Assembly (NCBI GenBank): GCA_020466095.1
Contig: CM035807.1
Span: forward strand, 31,606,712 to 31,670,711
Origin: Chlorops oryzae
Taxonomy: Eukaryota > Arthropoda > Insecta > Diptera > Chloropidae
DNA length: 64,000 nt
Direction of reading: 5' to 3'
The notes under the pieces were generated by a model, which was not told where the DNA came from, ran no database searches, and was given only the letters and a program-made list of their open reading frames with translations. Position 1 is the first letter of the stretch. Each line of letters opens with the position of its first letter. This document shows, piece by piece, positions 9,166 through 20,429 of the stretch. The position numbers and the translations under genes are program-made.

Positions 9166-11075
9166 GGTTCTATTTAAATATCCTCAAGGGGCGGAAAATC
9201 AAGAAACTAGATTATTGGACGCCAGAAATCACCACATTTAGGACTTAAAAAAAAAGTTAAACCACGAAGAGATTGGAGGTTTTCCTGTACTTTATAGGTA
9301 GTAATGTCCTAAGTTTTTTGGTATAGAATTTTCCTTACATCCCACTAACGCAATATGTTGATTGAAGGTACCACTGAGACACTAGGTAAGACCCAATGAC
9401 GAGCATAACACAGCTTGGATATGCCCTAATTCGTATGTTTTGTTATGGCAAACATGAATTGCTATCGCTTTCGGGGGAAGTCATGGTCCAAAGATCCCCA
9501 TAAAAAACGTTATATCTATAAGATTAAGAACATTCATTTGCTGAGTCAATTAAATACATACACGATGCTATGCACGAAAATAACCAAAAAAAAACAACAA
9601 AAAACTATAACGCATTAGAAAAAAGTCGAAACAGATTCTCTCTTCCCGCAATTCAAGCAGAAACTTCAAAGAAAACTTTGCGACGCAATTTCTTCGCAAA
9701 AGGAAATCTGAATTTGAATTTCGCAAGCTCCAAAGCAACAACAACAAAAGGCCAATAGGCATATGTAGAAAATGTTTATTTGATGGAATGTTTATTTGGA
9801 AAAGCGAAAGCGAAGCTGAACAAGTTTCCACGCCGCTTTTAATTATACGCAACTTTTTTTTTTTTTTAATGTATAAGAGGGAAAACAGTAACAAAAACAA
9901 CAACATTCATAGAAGTACATAGTCAACAGAAAGAAAAAAAAATTTGTTTGCTGGAAATCTCTTCATTCGAGATACACTTCACTTCACGAGCACTTTTCAC
10001 ATTACTTTGGGATGTGGTAAAGTTTTCTTTATTCAGAAAAAAATTTTTTTAATTAAAAATTTGAAGAGGAATTCCAAAAACTTACTGAGAAATATTTTCC
10101 GTTTTTTTTTTTTTTTTTTTGAACTTTTTGTCTTAAATAAAATGCACTTTTTGTTGGACTAATTTTTGTAAAAACTGAAAAGAAGAAATTTTTCACGAAT
10201 TTTCCTCGTCCGTACACGATTGTGGTGACAATAACAATGCGTTGCCTAGCGAAAGTGCATGAAGACTTTGCCAACGTCCCACGTGCGGCGCTTTAAGAGA
10301 AAGTCTTTCTCTTAACGCGAAAAAAATTGTCGGAGTCAAACGTGCTTCCTTCGCTCTTTTGCGGATTTTCGCATGAACAAGCGTCGAGCTTTCGAGCAGA
10401 ACGTGTTTGTATCTCCGATAATGTGTGCCGCCGAAAGAATGGACTTAAATAAGTTTATGTTTTGGAAAAATTGCCTGCAAAAGTGACACAATTCAAAATT
10501 TTCGGTTTGTATCCGTTATATTCATCATACAAATTTTCGATTTCTCTCACAATAAAATGAAGTTTAAAATGATAAAAATGGTTTTTGATTTGTGTCACTT
10601 TTGATTCCCATATGCTATACGGGTCTCACATCCTTCAATGCATACATATGTATATACATACGTATAAAGTGCCATGGCAACATGCGAACATGACATTGAA
10701 ATTTCAGAGTCGAGGACGGACACGTAAGGGTTGAAAGCTCCCGTGCTAAGCTAACATTAAACTCCCGAAATTTCTCAAACATTCTGGTAGATTCAGCCCA
10801 TGCAAAATTAGAAGGCATTTACTTTTACCCTAATGAGGTGAAGGAACGAAACAGAAAGCTTCATCTATCTTCAGGTTTTGCAATCTCTAAAGAGAAGAGA
10901 AACTTTTTTTTTTTTTTTAAGAGACCAGGACTCTGTTTTGTTGACCAAAACCAGTCTTCGTATTAAGCACCACACTGACATTTTTGATATGCCGATATTT
11001 ACAAATTTTTTATTCAATTAAAAAAAAAAAAAAAAAAAATTCCATCAAATCTGATGACTCTGAGCTCACCTATAA
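9166..11075. other. Non-coding stretch upstream of the desaturase
   Basis: No supported coding gene; the open frames here are low-complexity and unrelated to known families. Position 10290-10316 holds a strong 11-base-arm palindrome (listed separately). Poly-T/poly-A runs occur at 9848, 10104, 10905 and 11022. The minus strand from about 10330 down could include non-coding first exons of the desaturase, but no splice signal is distinctive. Confidence 0.35.
10293..10315. repeat. 23-bp perfect palindrome
   Basis: TTAAGAGAAAG and CTTTCTCTTAA are perfect complements separated by one T, embedded in GCGC and CGCG flanks that are GC-rich for this region. It could be a protein-binding site or an RNA hairpin. 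No function can be assigned. Confidence 0.6.
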
Positions 11076-11643
11076 CCCTGCAGTGAGACCAACTATTCTA
11101 TAACTACACCACGATTAGTCGTTAATAATTCAATACATGCTCATAAGACAGTGAACTTAATTTTCGCTTCGGATATTGACTTCGGAATTGAAAAATTAAT
11201 TTCTAGCTGTTTATTTAAAATACCGATACAGTTTGTCCGATTGCGGGTTTTCTGGCGTTCTCAATTTTTAAAAACTCATCTAACAATAGGCGATTCAAAA
11301 GTCAAATCTGCTTCGAAACTTCATTTTCGTTTGTCCATAGAACGTACTTAGTTTTCGTTTGTTCACGCCATCCACCACGCCACGGCAGCCTTCGGCCTAA
11401 ATGAAGCAAATATTTTATTTTAGTCTAAATAGCCAATGAGAGTCAAGTACAAGTGACAAGAAGTGCCAAACTTCATTACTCCTACTATATCTCCTTTCAA
11501 TTGCCAGTCTCACGAACATCTCTTTGATATTCATAATCTCGTCCATTTTCATTGATAAAATTCTGTTTTTTTTATCTTATCACGATCGGGCTAGCCTAGG
11601 TGTACTCCCTTTTGGTACAATGACCACCTCATTACTGCAGGGA
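11076..11643. mobile_element. Possible second element with CCCTGCAGTRA ends
   Basis: The left end CCCTGCAGTGAGACC and the reverse complement of the right end (CCCTGCAGTAATGAGG) share the termini of the 945-bp insertion at 2781-3725. No matching flanking duplication was found, so the two ends may not belong to one element. Part of the interior (11375-11460) is repeated at 12160-12235. Confidence 0.35.
11383..11450 (+). repeat. Dispersed direct repeat, first copy
   Basis: CTTCGGCCTAAATGAAGCAA and the following 50 bases, through CAATGAGAGTCAAGTAC, recur in the same orientation at about 12168-12226 with roughly 85 percent identity by eye. Origin unknown; non-coding. Confidence 0.55.
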
Positions 11644-12167
11644 TGTTTTCAATGAGGTGTCATTGAAAGTCAATCTTAAACCATTTGCCTTCAAGCCAAC
11701 TACATACATACATGTATGGCCAAAGAATCGTTAAAACAATCTGCAAAATTATTTGTCTATCGTTGTCATGCCAAATAGAGTTAAAAATCAAAGACTTCTC
11801 CGTTCAGTTGAAGGTAAATATTTTCTTAAATAAATTGTTTACTGTGTATTTGTCAAAACATTCAAAGAAAAATTCCATTCTTTGTAGACCAAAACAAAAC
11901 TAAAAAAAAACTACTTCTTTTCATTGCATTAAAACGGCAACCATAGCAACTATGTATGTTGCCAAAGGCCAATGAGAGAAGAGAATAAACATCATACGAC
12001 TTTTCGAAGAACCCAGCAGGAAAAAGTCACCCTGCCAACATCAATAAAATGGAGATGATGTATTTTGCGAACTAATCACTCTTTGCGCTTTTTCAAACAT
12101 TTTTATATTTGAAATAATTTTTTCCATTATTGGTCTCCTGACCGCGTGCAACTCACACGACACAACA

Positions 12168-12226
12168 GACTTCGGCCCAAATGAAGCAAATATCGTATTT
12201 CAGTCAAAATAGTCAATGAGAATCAA
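12168..12226 (+). repeat. Dispersed direct repeat, second copy
   Basis: ACTTCGGCCCAAATGAAGCA onward matches the repeat at 11383. The two copies lie about 785 bases apart, which suggests a local duplication or two insertions of one unrecognised element. Confidence 0.55.
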
Positions 12227-12348
12227 GCACATAAAAAAAAAACACCTTCTCCGATGGTATTGTTCCACAAGTATTGAAATGACTGATGACTTTGTTTTGC
12301 AGAAGATGCTTTCCTACTGGGAAGCGCCATCTCTTCAATCGTTTTAAT

Positions 12349-12539
12349 TAGGGATGTGGCGGATATTCACTTTCTCGGTTGATCGCATATTCAATGTAAA
12401 GCTTTTAATAGGAAAGGAACCAAAAACATGGAAGAATATGAAGTTTTGAAAATTTTAATGCCGAAATTGACACGATGTATTGGCCAACTTTCGTAAAACT
12501 ATCGAGTCGGATATTTACTGACTACCCGTCACATCCCTA
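12349..12539. mobile_element. 191-bp hAT-type MITE
   Basis: The ends TAGGGATGTGGCGG and CCGTCACATCCCTA are inverted repeats with one mismatch. The flanking octamers GTTTTAAT (12341-12348) and GTTTCATT (12540-12547) match at six of eight positions, consistent with an aged 8-bp target duplication. Confidence 0.6.
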
Positions 12540-12547
12540 GTTTCATT

Positions 12548-14509
12548 TAGTCTTCGTTGCGCTCGGCAAAGCGCAAAAAGCCAAGCAAGCCGAGAAAATG
12601 CTAAAATCGAAAAAGCCGGCAAAAAGAGCGGAAATCGGACGATTGTTAGAATTAGTCGCCAGGTGAGGGAAATTGCACACGCGTACATACATACATATGC
12701 ACACATCGTCAGCGAATGCATGCAAATGCACACGCGTGTGAATTTGAATATTTGTGTCAAACATGAAGTTCCTTGATATTGAACTTGGCTAATTGGAACA
12801 AATTCAAAGGTACAGTGAAAGCTTTCTTTTAGTATTTATCTTGAACTATTGTTGAATGACTTGGCGATGTAACGGGGGAGAGAAAGAGAGAGACGTATGT
12901 AAATACATACATATTAGCGTTTTCTTTTATAGTTGTTGTTCCATTTGAGTTCCATTTTCGAGGAGTCAACGTGCTTTCTCACATGACTCATAGGTTAACA
13001 AAACGGCACATATTAGAGAGATTGGTCTTTCTTTTTTTTGGAATTTTTTTTTGCATTTTTTTTTATCTCTACGCCTTGCCTTGCTGTGCTTTGCCAATTC
13101 TGTTTATCATGTACTGACAGCGTGAACGATTGATTGCATGCATATGTATATTATTGAAAGCTTTTTTCATATGCTTGGACAATCACAAAGTTTAAGGTTT
13201 TCTTCTCCAATAAGTTCATGGCAATCCAAACTCCAATCACGAGACTTAAAACAAATGACCTTGAGGGGTGAAGCACAACAACAATAACGTTTGTTTAGCG
13301 CAAGTTTTCTTCAATATGGAATTTCTGGGCTTCAAAGGTTCGGTCAAACTATAGAAGCATCACCTTAACCTCACCTGAAAACCTAATTCAGTCGTTTCAG
13401 TTTTAAAAAGTTTAAAAGCGATTCCGTAATACCATAATGGCATCCATGGATTCACTATTCGTGTGGACAATCAGCGTGGACAGCGTGGGTACGTAATCCA
13501 AAATCGTATGAAATTGAAATCGCGTTGCTTTTAAGCGAGGAATACAAATATCCCGGAATAACGTTACTTCACCTCATTGAATTTAAAACATTTCTTATTT
13601 ACCGCAATAGTGTTCGACTGTACCCAATCAATGGCGTTTTCGATCATCTTCACGGAACCCATTGACCCCAAACAAGGTTAAAAAGCGAAATAGAAAAAAC
13701 TGCAGAACTCCAAAAACAAAATTTGAATTCCGGCTTAATTTATGTATGTACTTACTTTCTTATGCTTTTTGTTTTTTTTGCACGTTGGCAACTCTTTCTC
13801 CCTTTCCCCAATTCCTTCTTTTTAAAATTTTTTTTTTATAACTGTAATTTATTTGTTTCTGTTGAAAAGGACTGCTTCGATTGATATTAAATAATTTTAG
13901 CAAACACTTTCCGTTTGACGCGAAATTGTTTAAAAGAAAAAAAAAACAAAATAAATTCGCGATTTGCAAACACCCGACACAAATGTCTTTCTCGCGCAAA
14001 AGCTGTTCTCGGAATAAAAGAATGAAAAGAGAGCGAGCCGCTCGTTTGCTACAGCTGGCGAAACTGATTAAGTCAAATTAATCTGTTTGGTTTGAAAGCA
14101 CTTTTAATTTAAGCTTCTTAATAGGGTTTCATAGAAAAGTGGATTCATTGATTCATGATTTCCCCAAAAACGTCATTGCATGGTAAAACTGATTTTTTAA
14201 AAATTGAAATTAAAATAAATTACTGAATGAAAGCTTGATGCGATTTAATCAGTTTTTCCTTAACACCGCAGATCTTTTGAGTGTTGTCACTTTTATTGGT
14301 TTTTTATAGGGAACTAAGTTTTTACAGCGGGAACAAATTTTTTATACAAAAGTGGGGTAGTCGGAAAGAAATTTGTATAGACACAGAAATACCTATAAGT
14401 AAAAATGATTTTATGGAAAGGGAATACTTACGGATAAACCAGAAGTTCGAAATTATGATAGGTATTAGTACACAATCTGAAAGAATCCGTTACAGCTGCA
14501 ATTGAACAT
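12548..14509. other. Non-coding stretch with weak exon-like islands
   Basis: An A/G-rich, lysine-codon-rich island at 12552-12662 ends in CGCCAG followed by GTGAGG and could be a plus-strand exon, but it has no recognisable product. At 13439 a short frame opens with ATGGCATCCATGGATTC and meets a possible donor (GGTACGTAA) after 18 codons. Neither is supported further. The rest is AT-rich DNA with microsatellite traces. Confidence 0.3.
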
Positions 14510-15105
14510 CTAACATCGCATAACATAACATAACATAACATAACATAACATAACATAACATAATAACATAACATAACATAACATAACATAACATAACATA
14601 ACATAACATAACATAACATAACATAACATAACATAACATAACATAACATAACATAACATAACATAACATAACATAACATAACATAACATAACATAACATA
14701 ACATAACATAACATAAATAACATAACATAACATAACATAACATAACATAACATAACATAACATAACATAACATAACATAACATAACATAACATAACATAA
14801 CATAACATAAACATAACATAACATAACATAACATAACATAACATAACATAACATAACATAACATAACATAAACATAACATAACATAACATAACATAATAC
14901 ATAACATAACATAACATAACATAACATAACATAACATAACTATAACATAACATAACATAACATAACATAACATAACATAACATAACATAAACATAACATA
15001 ACATAACAATAACAAAACATAACATAACATAACATAACATAACATAACATAACATTAACATAACATAACATAACATAACATAACATAACATAACATAACA
15101 AAGCA
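14510..15105. repeat. (CATAA)n pentanucleotide array, about 590 bp
   Basis: A nearly pure CATAA tandem array with a few phase-shifting interruptions (for example 14562, 14716, 14809 and 14895). The minus strand reads as repeated MLCYV in any frame because the unit is five bases; this is not a gene. It is not the insect telomere motif TTAGG. The array continues briefly beyond the MITE at 15119, which has TTATTTTATGTTATGCC on its right side. Confidence 0.95.
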
Positions 15106-15118
15106 TGTTATTTTATTA

Positions 15119-15407
15119 GTGGTATTCAAGCAGGCTCGGAAATAGCTAGGTGCAAATTTTGCGCGCGGATATTTTCAACTATTGCTTGAACGACCCTTAT
15201 GCAAAGCGTGTGTAAAAATTTTGCGAAAACAGCTGGTTTCAATGTTTGCCTTGGTGAAAGAAGGAGAAGCAAATATCGCGCATATTTTGCGCATCACAGT
15301 AGGCGTGCAAAATTTGCGAGGCTGCGGAAACTATTTTTCATACAAATTAATTTGCGAGCTCGCGAAATTTCCGAGGGCGCAAATTTGCGTACCTGCTTGA
15401 ATACCAC
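15119..15407. mobile_element. 289-bp MITE, GTGGTATTCAAGCA family, long form, copy d
   Basis: It begins GTGGTATTCAAGCAGGC and ends CCTGCTTGAATACCAC, flanked by TA at 15117-15118 and 15408-15409. It is longer than the 117-bp copies. It contains an internal TATTGCTTGAACGACCC, the complement of the end seen at 1108, which suggests a composite or nested origin. It sits at the edge of the CATAA array. Confidence 0.7.
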
Positions 15408-15409
15408 TA

Positions 15410-15961
15410 TTATTTTATGTTATGCCAAGCTATGCCATCACTAAAGACACCTTTAGTATTCAATTTGAAAGTTTCCGTCATCCATTACGTCATATGATTA
15501 AGGTCTGCAGCGGGAAGTAGTGAAATCGTATTCTATTTCGTATGAAACGTGTCAGCGGATTCGACTAGGAGAAAAATGAGCTTGTGAAACGGAAAAGTGT
15601 AACTTCTTTTTACTCGTCTAGCTAAATTAATGAGATTTTTGAACAGCATTGCTTTATTTGCAGCTAAATTCTCTTTGATATGCCCAAAAAAAAAAAAAAA
15701 ACAGACGAGTCTTTTGTTTAAGGTTAATTCCAAACGTTGCAATATGCTCGGATTTGATATGCATGCATAAGTAGAAGAATTTGTTCCTGAGAACATCAAG
15801 TCAAGTAACATTTTCAATAACTGCTCTCCCACAAATTGTTCTGAACAGATCAAAACAGATGACATATGACTGAGCTTCGTCAAGGTTATCTTGCAGTCTT
15901 ATTGTACTATGGCGTAATTTTTATAAAACACATGTTCAGTAAATCGAATCTCCCAACACAT
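15410..15961. other. Non-coding stretch
   Basis: No gene is seen. One open frame on the minus strand (15533-15883) lacks any recognised domain, is interrupted in composition by an A-run, and has no splice or promoter context. Confidence 0.35.
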
Positions 15962-16162
15962 GGGCATTTCCAGGAAAAGTAAACTTTTTGTCGCGTCCGT
16001 ATATAGCTGATTACCATTCGGGACTGCATAGAAACTTTGAAAAATATAAAAGTCCGCATAAGCTGCACGAGAGTATTAAAAAGCAAAAGTACTATTTACC
16101 GCGTACTTGAATTCGGGGCTTAAAATTGCACATTTAAGTGTCGCGTCCGTTTGGAAATGCCC
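15962..16162. mobile_element. GGGCATTTCC-ended MITE, copy 1
   Basis: It begins GGGCATTTCCAGG and ends TTGGAAATGCCC, with AT on both sides (15960-15961 and 16163-16164). GTCGCGTCCGT occurs as a subterminal direct repeat near both ends. The same termini and the same AT flank recur at 25651-25859. Confidence 0.6.
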
Positions 16163-17265
16163 ATATGTACATACATACATCAAATTTTAAATGCGTTTCT
16201 GCTTATTGCATGACGTGGATTGTGACGTAGGACGGCTGCGATTTTTTCGACCCCTAATGCTTTTAGGATGACGTCTAAAAATGTTAAAAAAGTTTTATTA
16301 AGTTATTAAATCCAAACTTCTGAACCCCCAACTATTAGAAAAAGCATTCCTTCCTGGAAAGATCCATTATACGTTGAATTGACTATATATTTTCCTATTT
16401 TTTTTCTTAACGTTGACTTTGCTTTTAACCTTCATACATTCGTGCGACCAACTACCTTCAATAACCTCTAAAAAAGTGAATGCGTCTCCCGATTCAATAG
16501 AAAGTACCCAGAATTAAGTCAGATCATTTAAATTTCGATTTAATCGCTTCGAGTCCCAGAGTCCGATGATGATTGATAGATAGATAATGTTTTAATGGTT
16601 CTATAATCTCAAAACAATTGACAACACGCGTTTCTCGTAATCTCGTACATGGCGAAAAAAATTACTATGCAGTAATCATCGAGTACTTTTCCAATTTGGA
16701 GATGTGCTTTTAAAGCGTTTTTTGGGTCTAAGACGATTGTCTTTTGTTTGTCTTGTTTTGTTATTCTTCGTTCTTTGAAGTTTGTTTTTCTGCTCGACTT
16801 TACTTCCTTCTAGTATATATGTGTTTATTCTTCTCAGATAGACAAGCTAGTCTAACGAGTCGATTGTTCAGAGGTTATTTTGAACATTAGCGAACGCAGA
16901 AAATGGTTTCTGGGGGGATTAGGACATTGCAAAGCTATACAATGGTTGAATTTCGAACCCCCTCACCTCACCAATCACCCATCCGTAATCCACTATATTT
17001 TAATAATTTTTTCGAATTTGTTTTCAGAATTACTTAATAAGATTCATTTATAATTATTTCCCTCCATGTCTTCACCAGAATTAATGATTATCCTAAAATT
17101 TCCTGATAAGATTACCTTGAAGATTAAGTTATTGTATGCACTTCTATTAGAGCACTTAATTTGAAGAGTATCTGAAAGTTAAAAGTGCGAACGATTTACG
17201 ATCTACCCTCAAGTGTTAAGTTTGTTCATTTGATGAGCGCGTGGTAAAATTTTTGGGAAGTCTTA
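16163..17265. other. Non-coding stretch
   Basis: No gene is seen and no convincing repeat structure was found. Confidence 0.35.
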
Positions 17266-17567
17266 GGCCCGGAGTATAGTGTATACTTAAGGTCCTTGCA
17301 CTTAAGTAAAGCTTAAAGGTCTGTAAAGCATTTAACAGTACAAATGTTTCAAGTGCTCCTTAAATAAGTTTGCAAATTAATTTAATGAAGGAATTTCAAA
17401 ATTACCAAATTTAAAAAGTGAAGATACTATTATAGGTTTTTTCAAATGTTCCTGTCGAAAATAATTTTTGCTGAGTTTTGGATAAAAATTGACTATTAAA
17501 CCGCTTGACACTTAAGGTGCCTAAGTCTAAGCTTCCTTAACTTAAGTATACACTGTAATATCGGGCC
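17266..17567. mobile_element. 302-bp PIF/Harbinger-type MITE
   Basis: It starts GGCCCGGAGTATAGTGTATA and ends GTGTA-like complement, TATACACTGTAATATCGGGCC. TTA flanks both sides (17263-17265 and 17568-17570), the TWA target duplication typical of PIF/Harbinger. The interior is AT-rich and non-coding. Confidence 0.7.
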
Positions 17568-17882
17568 TTAGTGTGCCGGAGGTTAAGTGATCACAGCAAG
17601 TTGCAAATAAAAAAGGTGGTAAACAAAAATGTTATGTTTCAAGATGCGAGAGATGGCTTTAGATAAATTCAAGAACTTCTTTAGAGCTGGAAGGGTGACT
17701 ATTAAGGCTCATAACTATTTGAATAAACAATATTTTGACCTACCTTCAAGAACTAAAAATGACTTGAAAGCGAAAAAAAAAATTTTACAAATCTCGTCTA
17801 GACTTGATATGCACTAAAAAACAAACTTTCCAACAACAAAATCACCTCAATAAGTTATCGTCAAAAAAAAAAAAACAAAGTA

Positions 17883-18460
17883 AGGGTGTTATAGTCAGGC
17901 GAGCCTGACATTACAATACCCGACACAGACACAAATATTTAAATAATTATTAAAACACGCCCACAAAACAGGACCATTGAGAAAGAATATTCTAGAGATC
18001 TTTAAGGCCCATATACCGACTTCTGTTCAATTTATTTATATAAACCGCCCCTTTGCCACTCCTGCTTTTCCAAATTCTTTGAATTCTAATCGGAGGCTTA
18101 AATATACGCTCAAATTCTAAATTTCATTCAAATATTTCGAAAAAGCCCGATTCTGGGGCAGTTTTGGGATTTTTGTGACAGACCCTAGTACTGGAGGTAC
18201 CCTGAAAAATGTACCCCGATCGGATCCATTCTCAAACTTGTTCTTACTCATGTCCCTGTCAGCATGTATACCAAGATGCCTCAACTCCTTCGATAAGAAA
18301 ATTGTATACAAACAGTCAGACAGATCGACGGCTAAATCGAATCTCCTGATCATTTCTACATATATACATTTTGTATGGTCTTTCTCGACTGGTTTTAAGT
18401 GTTACACACGTACGCACAAATGCAATATACCCTCAAGACAAAGTGTGTCGGGTAAAAACT
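17883..18460. mobile_element. DINE-1-like element, subfamily 2
   Basis: The left end has the hairpin GTCAGGCGAGCCTGAC followed by ATACCCGACACAG. The interior carries the phrase GACAGACCCTAGTACTGGAG seen in the other copies, and the right end is a hairpin ending GTGTGTCGGGTA. The GACA array is only a short remnant. Same family as 20430-21285 and 30345-32458. Confidence 0.65.
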
Positions 18461-18726
18461 AAAAATAAATAAATATTCATCGAATTCAAAGCGGCCTTAT
18501 CAGAAATCTGAAGAGGTTCCAATAAGAGATGAAGGAAATGGTAAAAATTTCATTTTTTGTTGAACGATAGAGAGAAACTATCGAAGAAACCGGAATACTT
18601 ATATTTCAGCATATATTGGTCTCATATTTCGGCAGCCGAAAGCTCATATAAAAGCAATCGATTGATTTATTAACCTTAATAATATTCATGGCATCGTTTT
18701 CATTATTATATACTCTATTGCAATAA

Positions 18727-18863
18727 CAGTGAAACCTCCCATTTGCGAGCACTTAAAACCCCAGGGCGAATTCATTTCTAAAAGGAAGTCGAATTCGTTC
18801 ATTCGAAACTAAGCAAAGAGGATCAAAATTGTAGAAATTGTCCGCAAAGTAGAGAATTGACTG
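18727..18863. mobile_element. Degenerate pogo-like MITE
   Basis: The left end CAGTGAAACCTCCCATTTGC and the reverse complement of the right end (CAGTCAATTCTCTACTTTGC) are imperfect inverted repeats. TA follows the right end and near-TA precedes the left. Confidence 0.45.
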
Positions 18864-19993
18864 TAACTAAAACGAATATTCAACCAAGACGGCAAGACAA
18901 ATCACAAACCATTTTTTGCTTGATTAATTCATGTGAATGACAAGCCGAAGATCCATTTTAATATTTACCTATCGCTATTTTGTTTCATAAAGAATTCGTT
19001 TAATTCGATTCAATTCGTTTTGAGGTTATTCACACTGTTTTCAAGGAGAAGGTGGAGTCATAACTCCTCAATTTTGCTCGCAACTCAAATCTTACCGTCG
19101 CACAGTGGTCTGGGCTCCATATATCGTGCGGTCAAAAATAGAAGGAGAAGTAGCAGAGCATTGAAATTTGGAAGGAGCACTTTTGGGATTCAAATTAAGA
19201 AATTCTGAAAAATTTTTTGAAATCCAATCACTGTCACGCCCACCTCCCATATACCGACACTTTCCAAAATTTTTATTTTTTAGACCTAGAGTGTTGAAAC
19301 TTGGTGCACGTCTTAGATATGTTGTACCAAAGAAAAAACTCAACCATAATGGGACTGCCACGCCCCCTTTTGTTTTTATGCGTACTTTTTTTAATTTACC
19401 AATTTTTGTTGGTAATATCTTCTAATTGCTGAATCTACCACCCTAGAAAATAGCGCTACCAGAGCACTCTTTCTCTTCGTACGCCCCTGTGTCATACTAC
19501 ATTTGTTTGTTAATAAATAATAGCCGTTCAATGTAAAAACTGCGGCGAGGATGCGGTCGTTTTTGGAAGACAACGCAAAGAATAGCAGATAAAAGCAGCT
19601 ATCGCTACAATTTTTATAAACTTTAAATATGTATTAATACTAGGAAATAAATACTAAGAGGGGACTCGGAGAGAACACATTTGAAACCTTAAATAAACTT
19701 CTAAAATAACTGGAAAATCCCAGAAAACGGAAAAAAAAAAAAACAATTTTTTAAAAATAGTTCTCTATAAGCTAATAATACTTTCTTATGTAAGAATATA
19801 AACAATACCTTTATGTTCAATATCCATTTTATTTTATTAAATTTTAACACTTTGGACGGCGTTTTTTTTTCTCTCAAAACTTGCTTCGCTTTCGAATTGC
19901 TTAGATTGAACTAACAAACGTAACACGTGCTCTTATTTCTGATTCAATTCACAAAAAATTCCGTTCGCTTTAATCCAAAATAAAAGCACAGTC
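18864..19993. other. Non-coding stretch with GGGCGTGGC-type repeat debris
   Basis: 19090-19440 contains CCCACCTCCCATATACCGAC and CTGCCACGCCCCC, phrases shared with the DINE-like elements, but no defined ends. Overlapping open frames there on both strands are repeat-derived. Nothing else is recognised. Confidence 0.4.
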
Positions 19994-20357
19994 CATGATA
20001 CAAGAAAACAAGATAGCGCCACTTGAGAGAGGAAACGTCACAAACTCAAAATCGCGAATCGTTGTTGTTGTGTCCCATGTTAAACCGGCTTTTTACTTTT
20101 TTGAATAGCATGGGAAACAACAACAATTTCACGCTCAGTGACGTCACAAACTCAATTTTCGGCTCTCAAAGAGCCTCAAAATAGCGGTACTGAAGTGGCC
20201 AGTGCCGTAGCAATTCTGTTTTGCGTGAGGGCGAAAAATTATTTTTCCAATTTTATTCATGGGCAAAAACAAAAATGCGTGGGGGGGGAAATCCCCCTCT
20301 TGCCCCTATGGTTGCTACGGCACTGGAAGTGGCGCTATCTTGTTTTCTTGTATCATG
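19994..20357. mobile_element. Mutator-type (MULE) MITE with perfect 31-bp inverted ends
   Basis: The first 31 bases (beginning CATGATACAAGAAAACAAGA) are exactly complementary to the last 31 (ending TCTTGTTTTCTTGTATCATG). A perfect 9-bp direct repeat, AGCACAGTC, flanks it at 19985-19993 and 20358-20366. A 9-bp duplication with long inverted ends is characteristic of Mutator-like elements. A hAT-type MITE is nested inside at 20200-20325. No coding capacity. Confidence 0.85.
20200..20325. mobile_element. 126-bp hAT-type MITE nested in the MULE
   Basis: CAGTGCCGTAGCAA and TTGCTACGGCACTG are perfect inverted ends. GAAGTGGC is duplicated exactly on both sides (20192-20199 and 20326-20333), the 8-bp signature of hAT transposons. 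Removing it restores a continuous MULE right arm. Confidence 0.9.
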
Positions 20358-20429
20358 AGCACAGTCATGGAGCATGAATATATGCGCTACTTTCTGCATA
20401 CCTGAAAGTCTTACAATTTGACTTTCATT

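Noticed and set aside
13439..13500. Short frame MASMDSLFVWTISVDSVG ending at a donor-like GGTACGTAA
   Set aside because: Eighteen codons with no downstream exon or homology, insufficient to call a first exon.
14510..15105. Possible internal telomeric repeat
   Set aside because: The unit is CATAA. Insect telomeric repeats are TTAGG, and flies lack them.
14428..15106. Three overlapping minus-strand open frames of 145-205 residues reading MLCYV repeats
   Set aside because: They are translations of the CATAA array. Any frame stays open because the five-base unit has no stop in that orientation.
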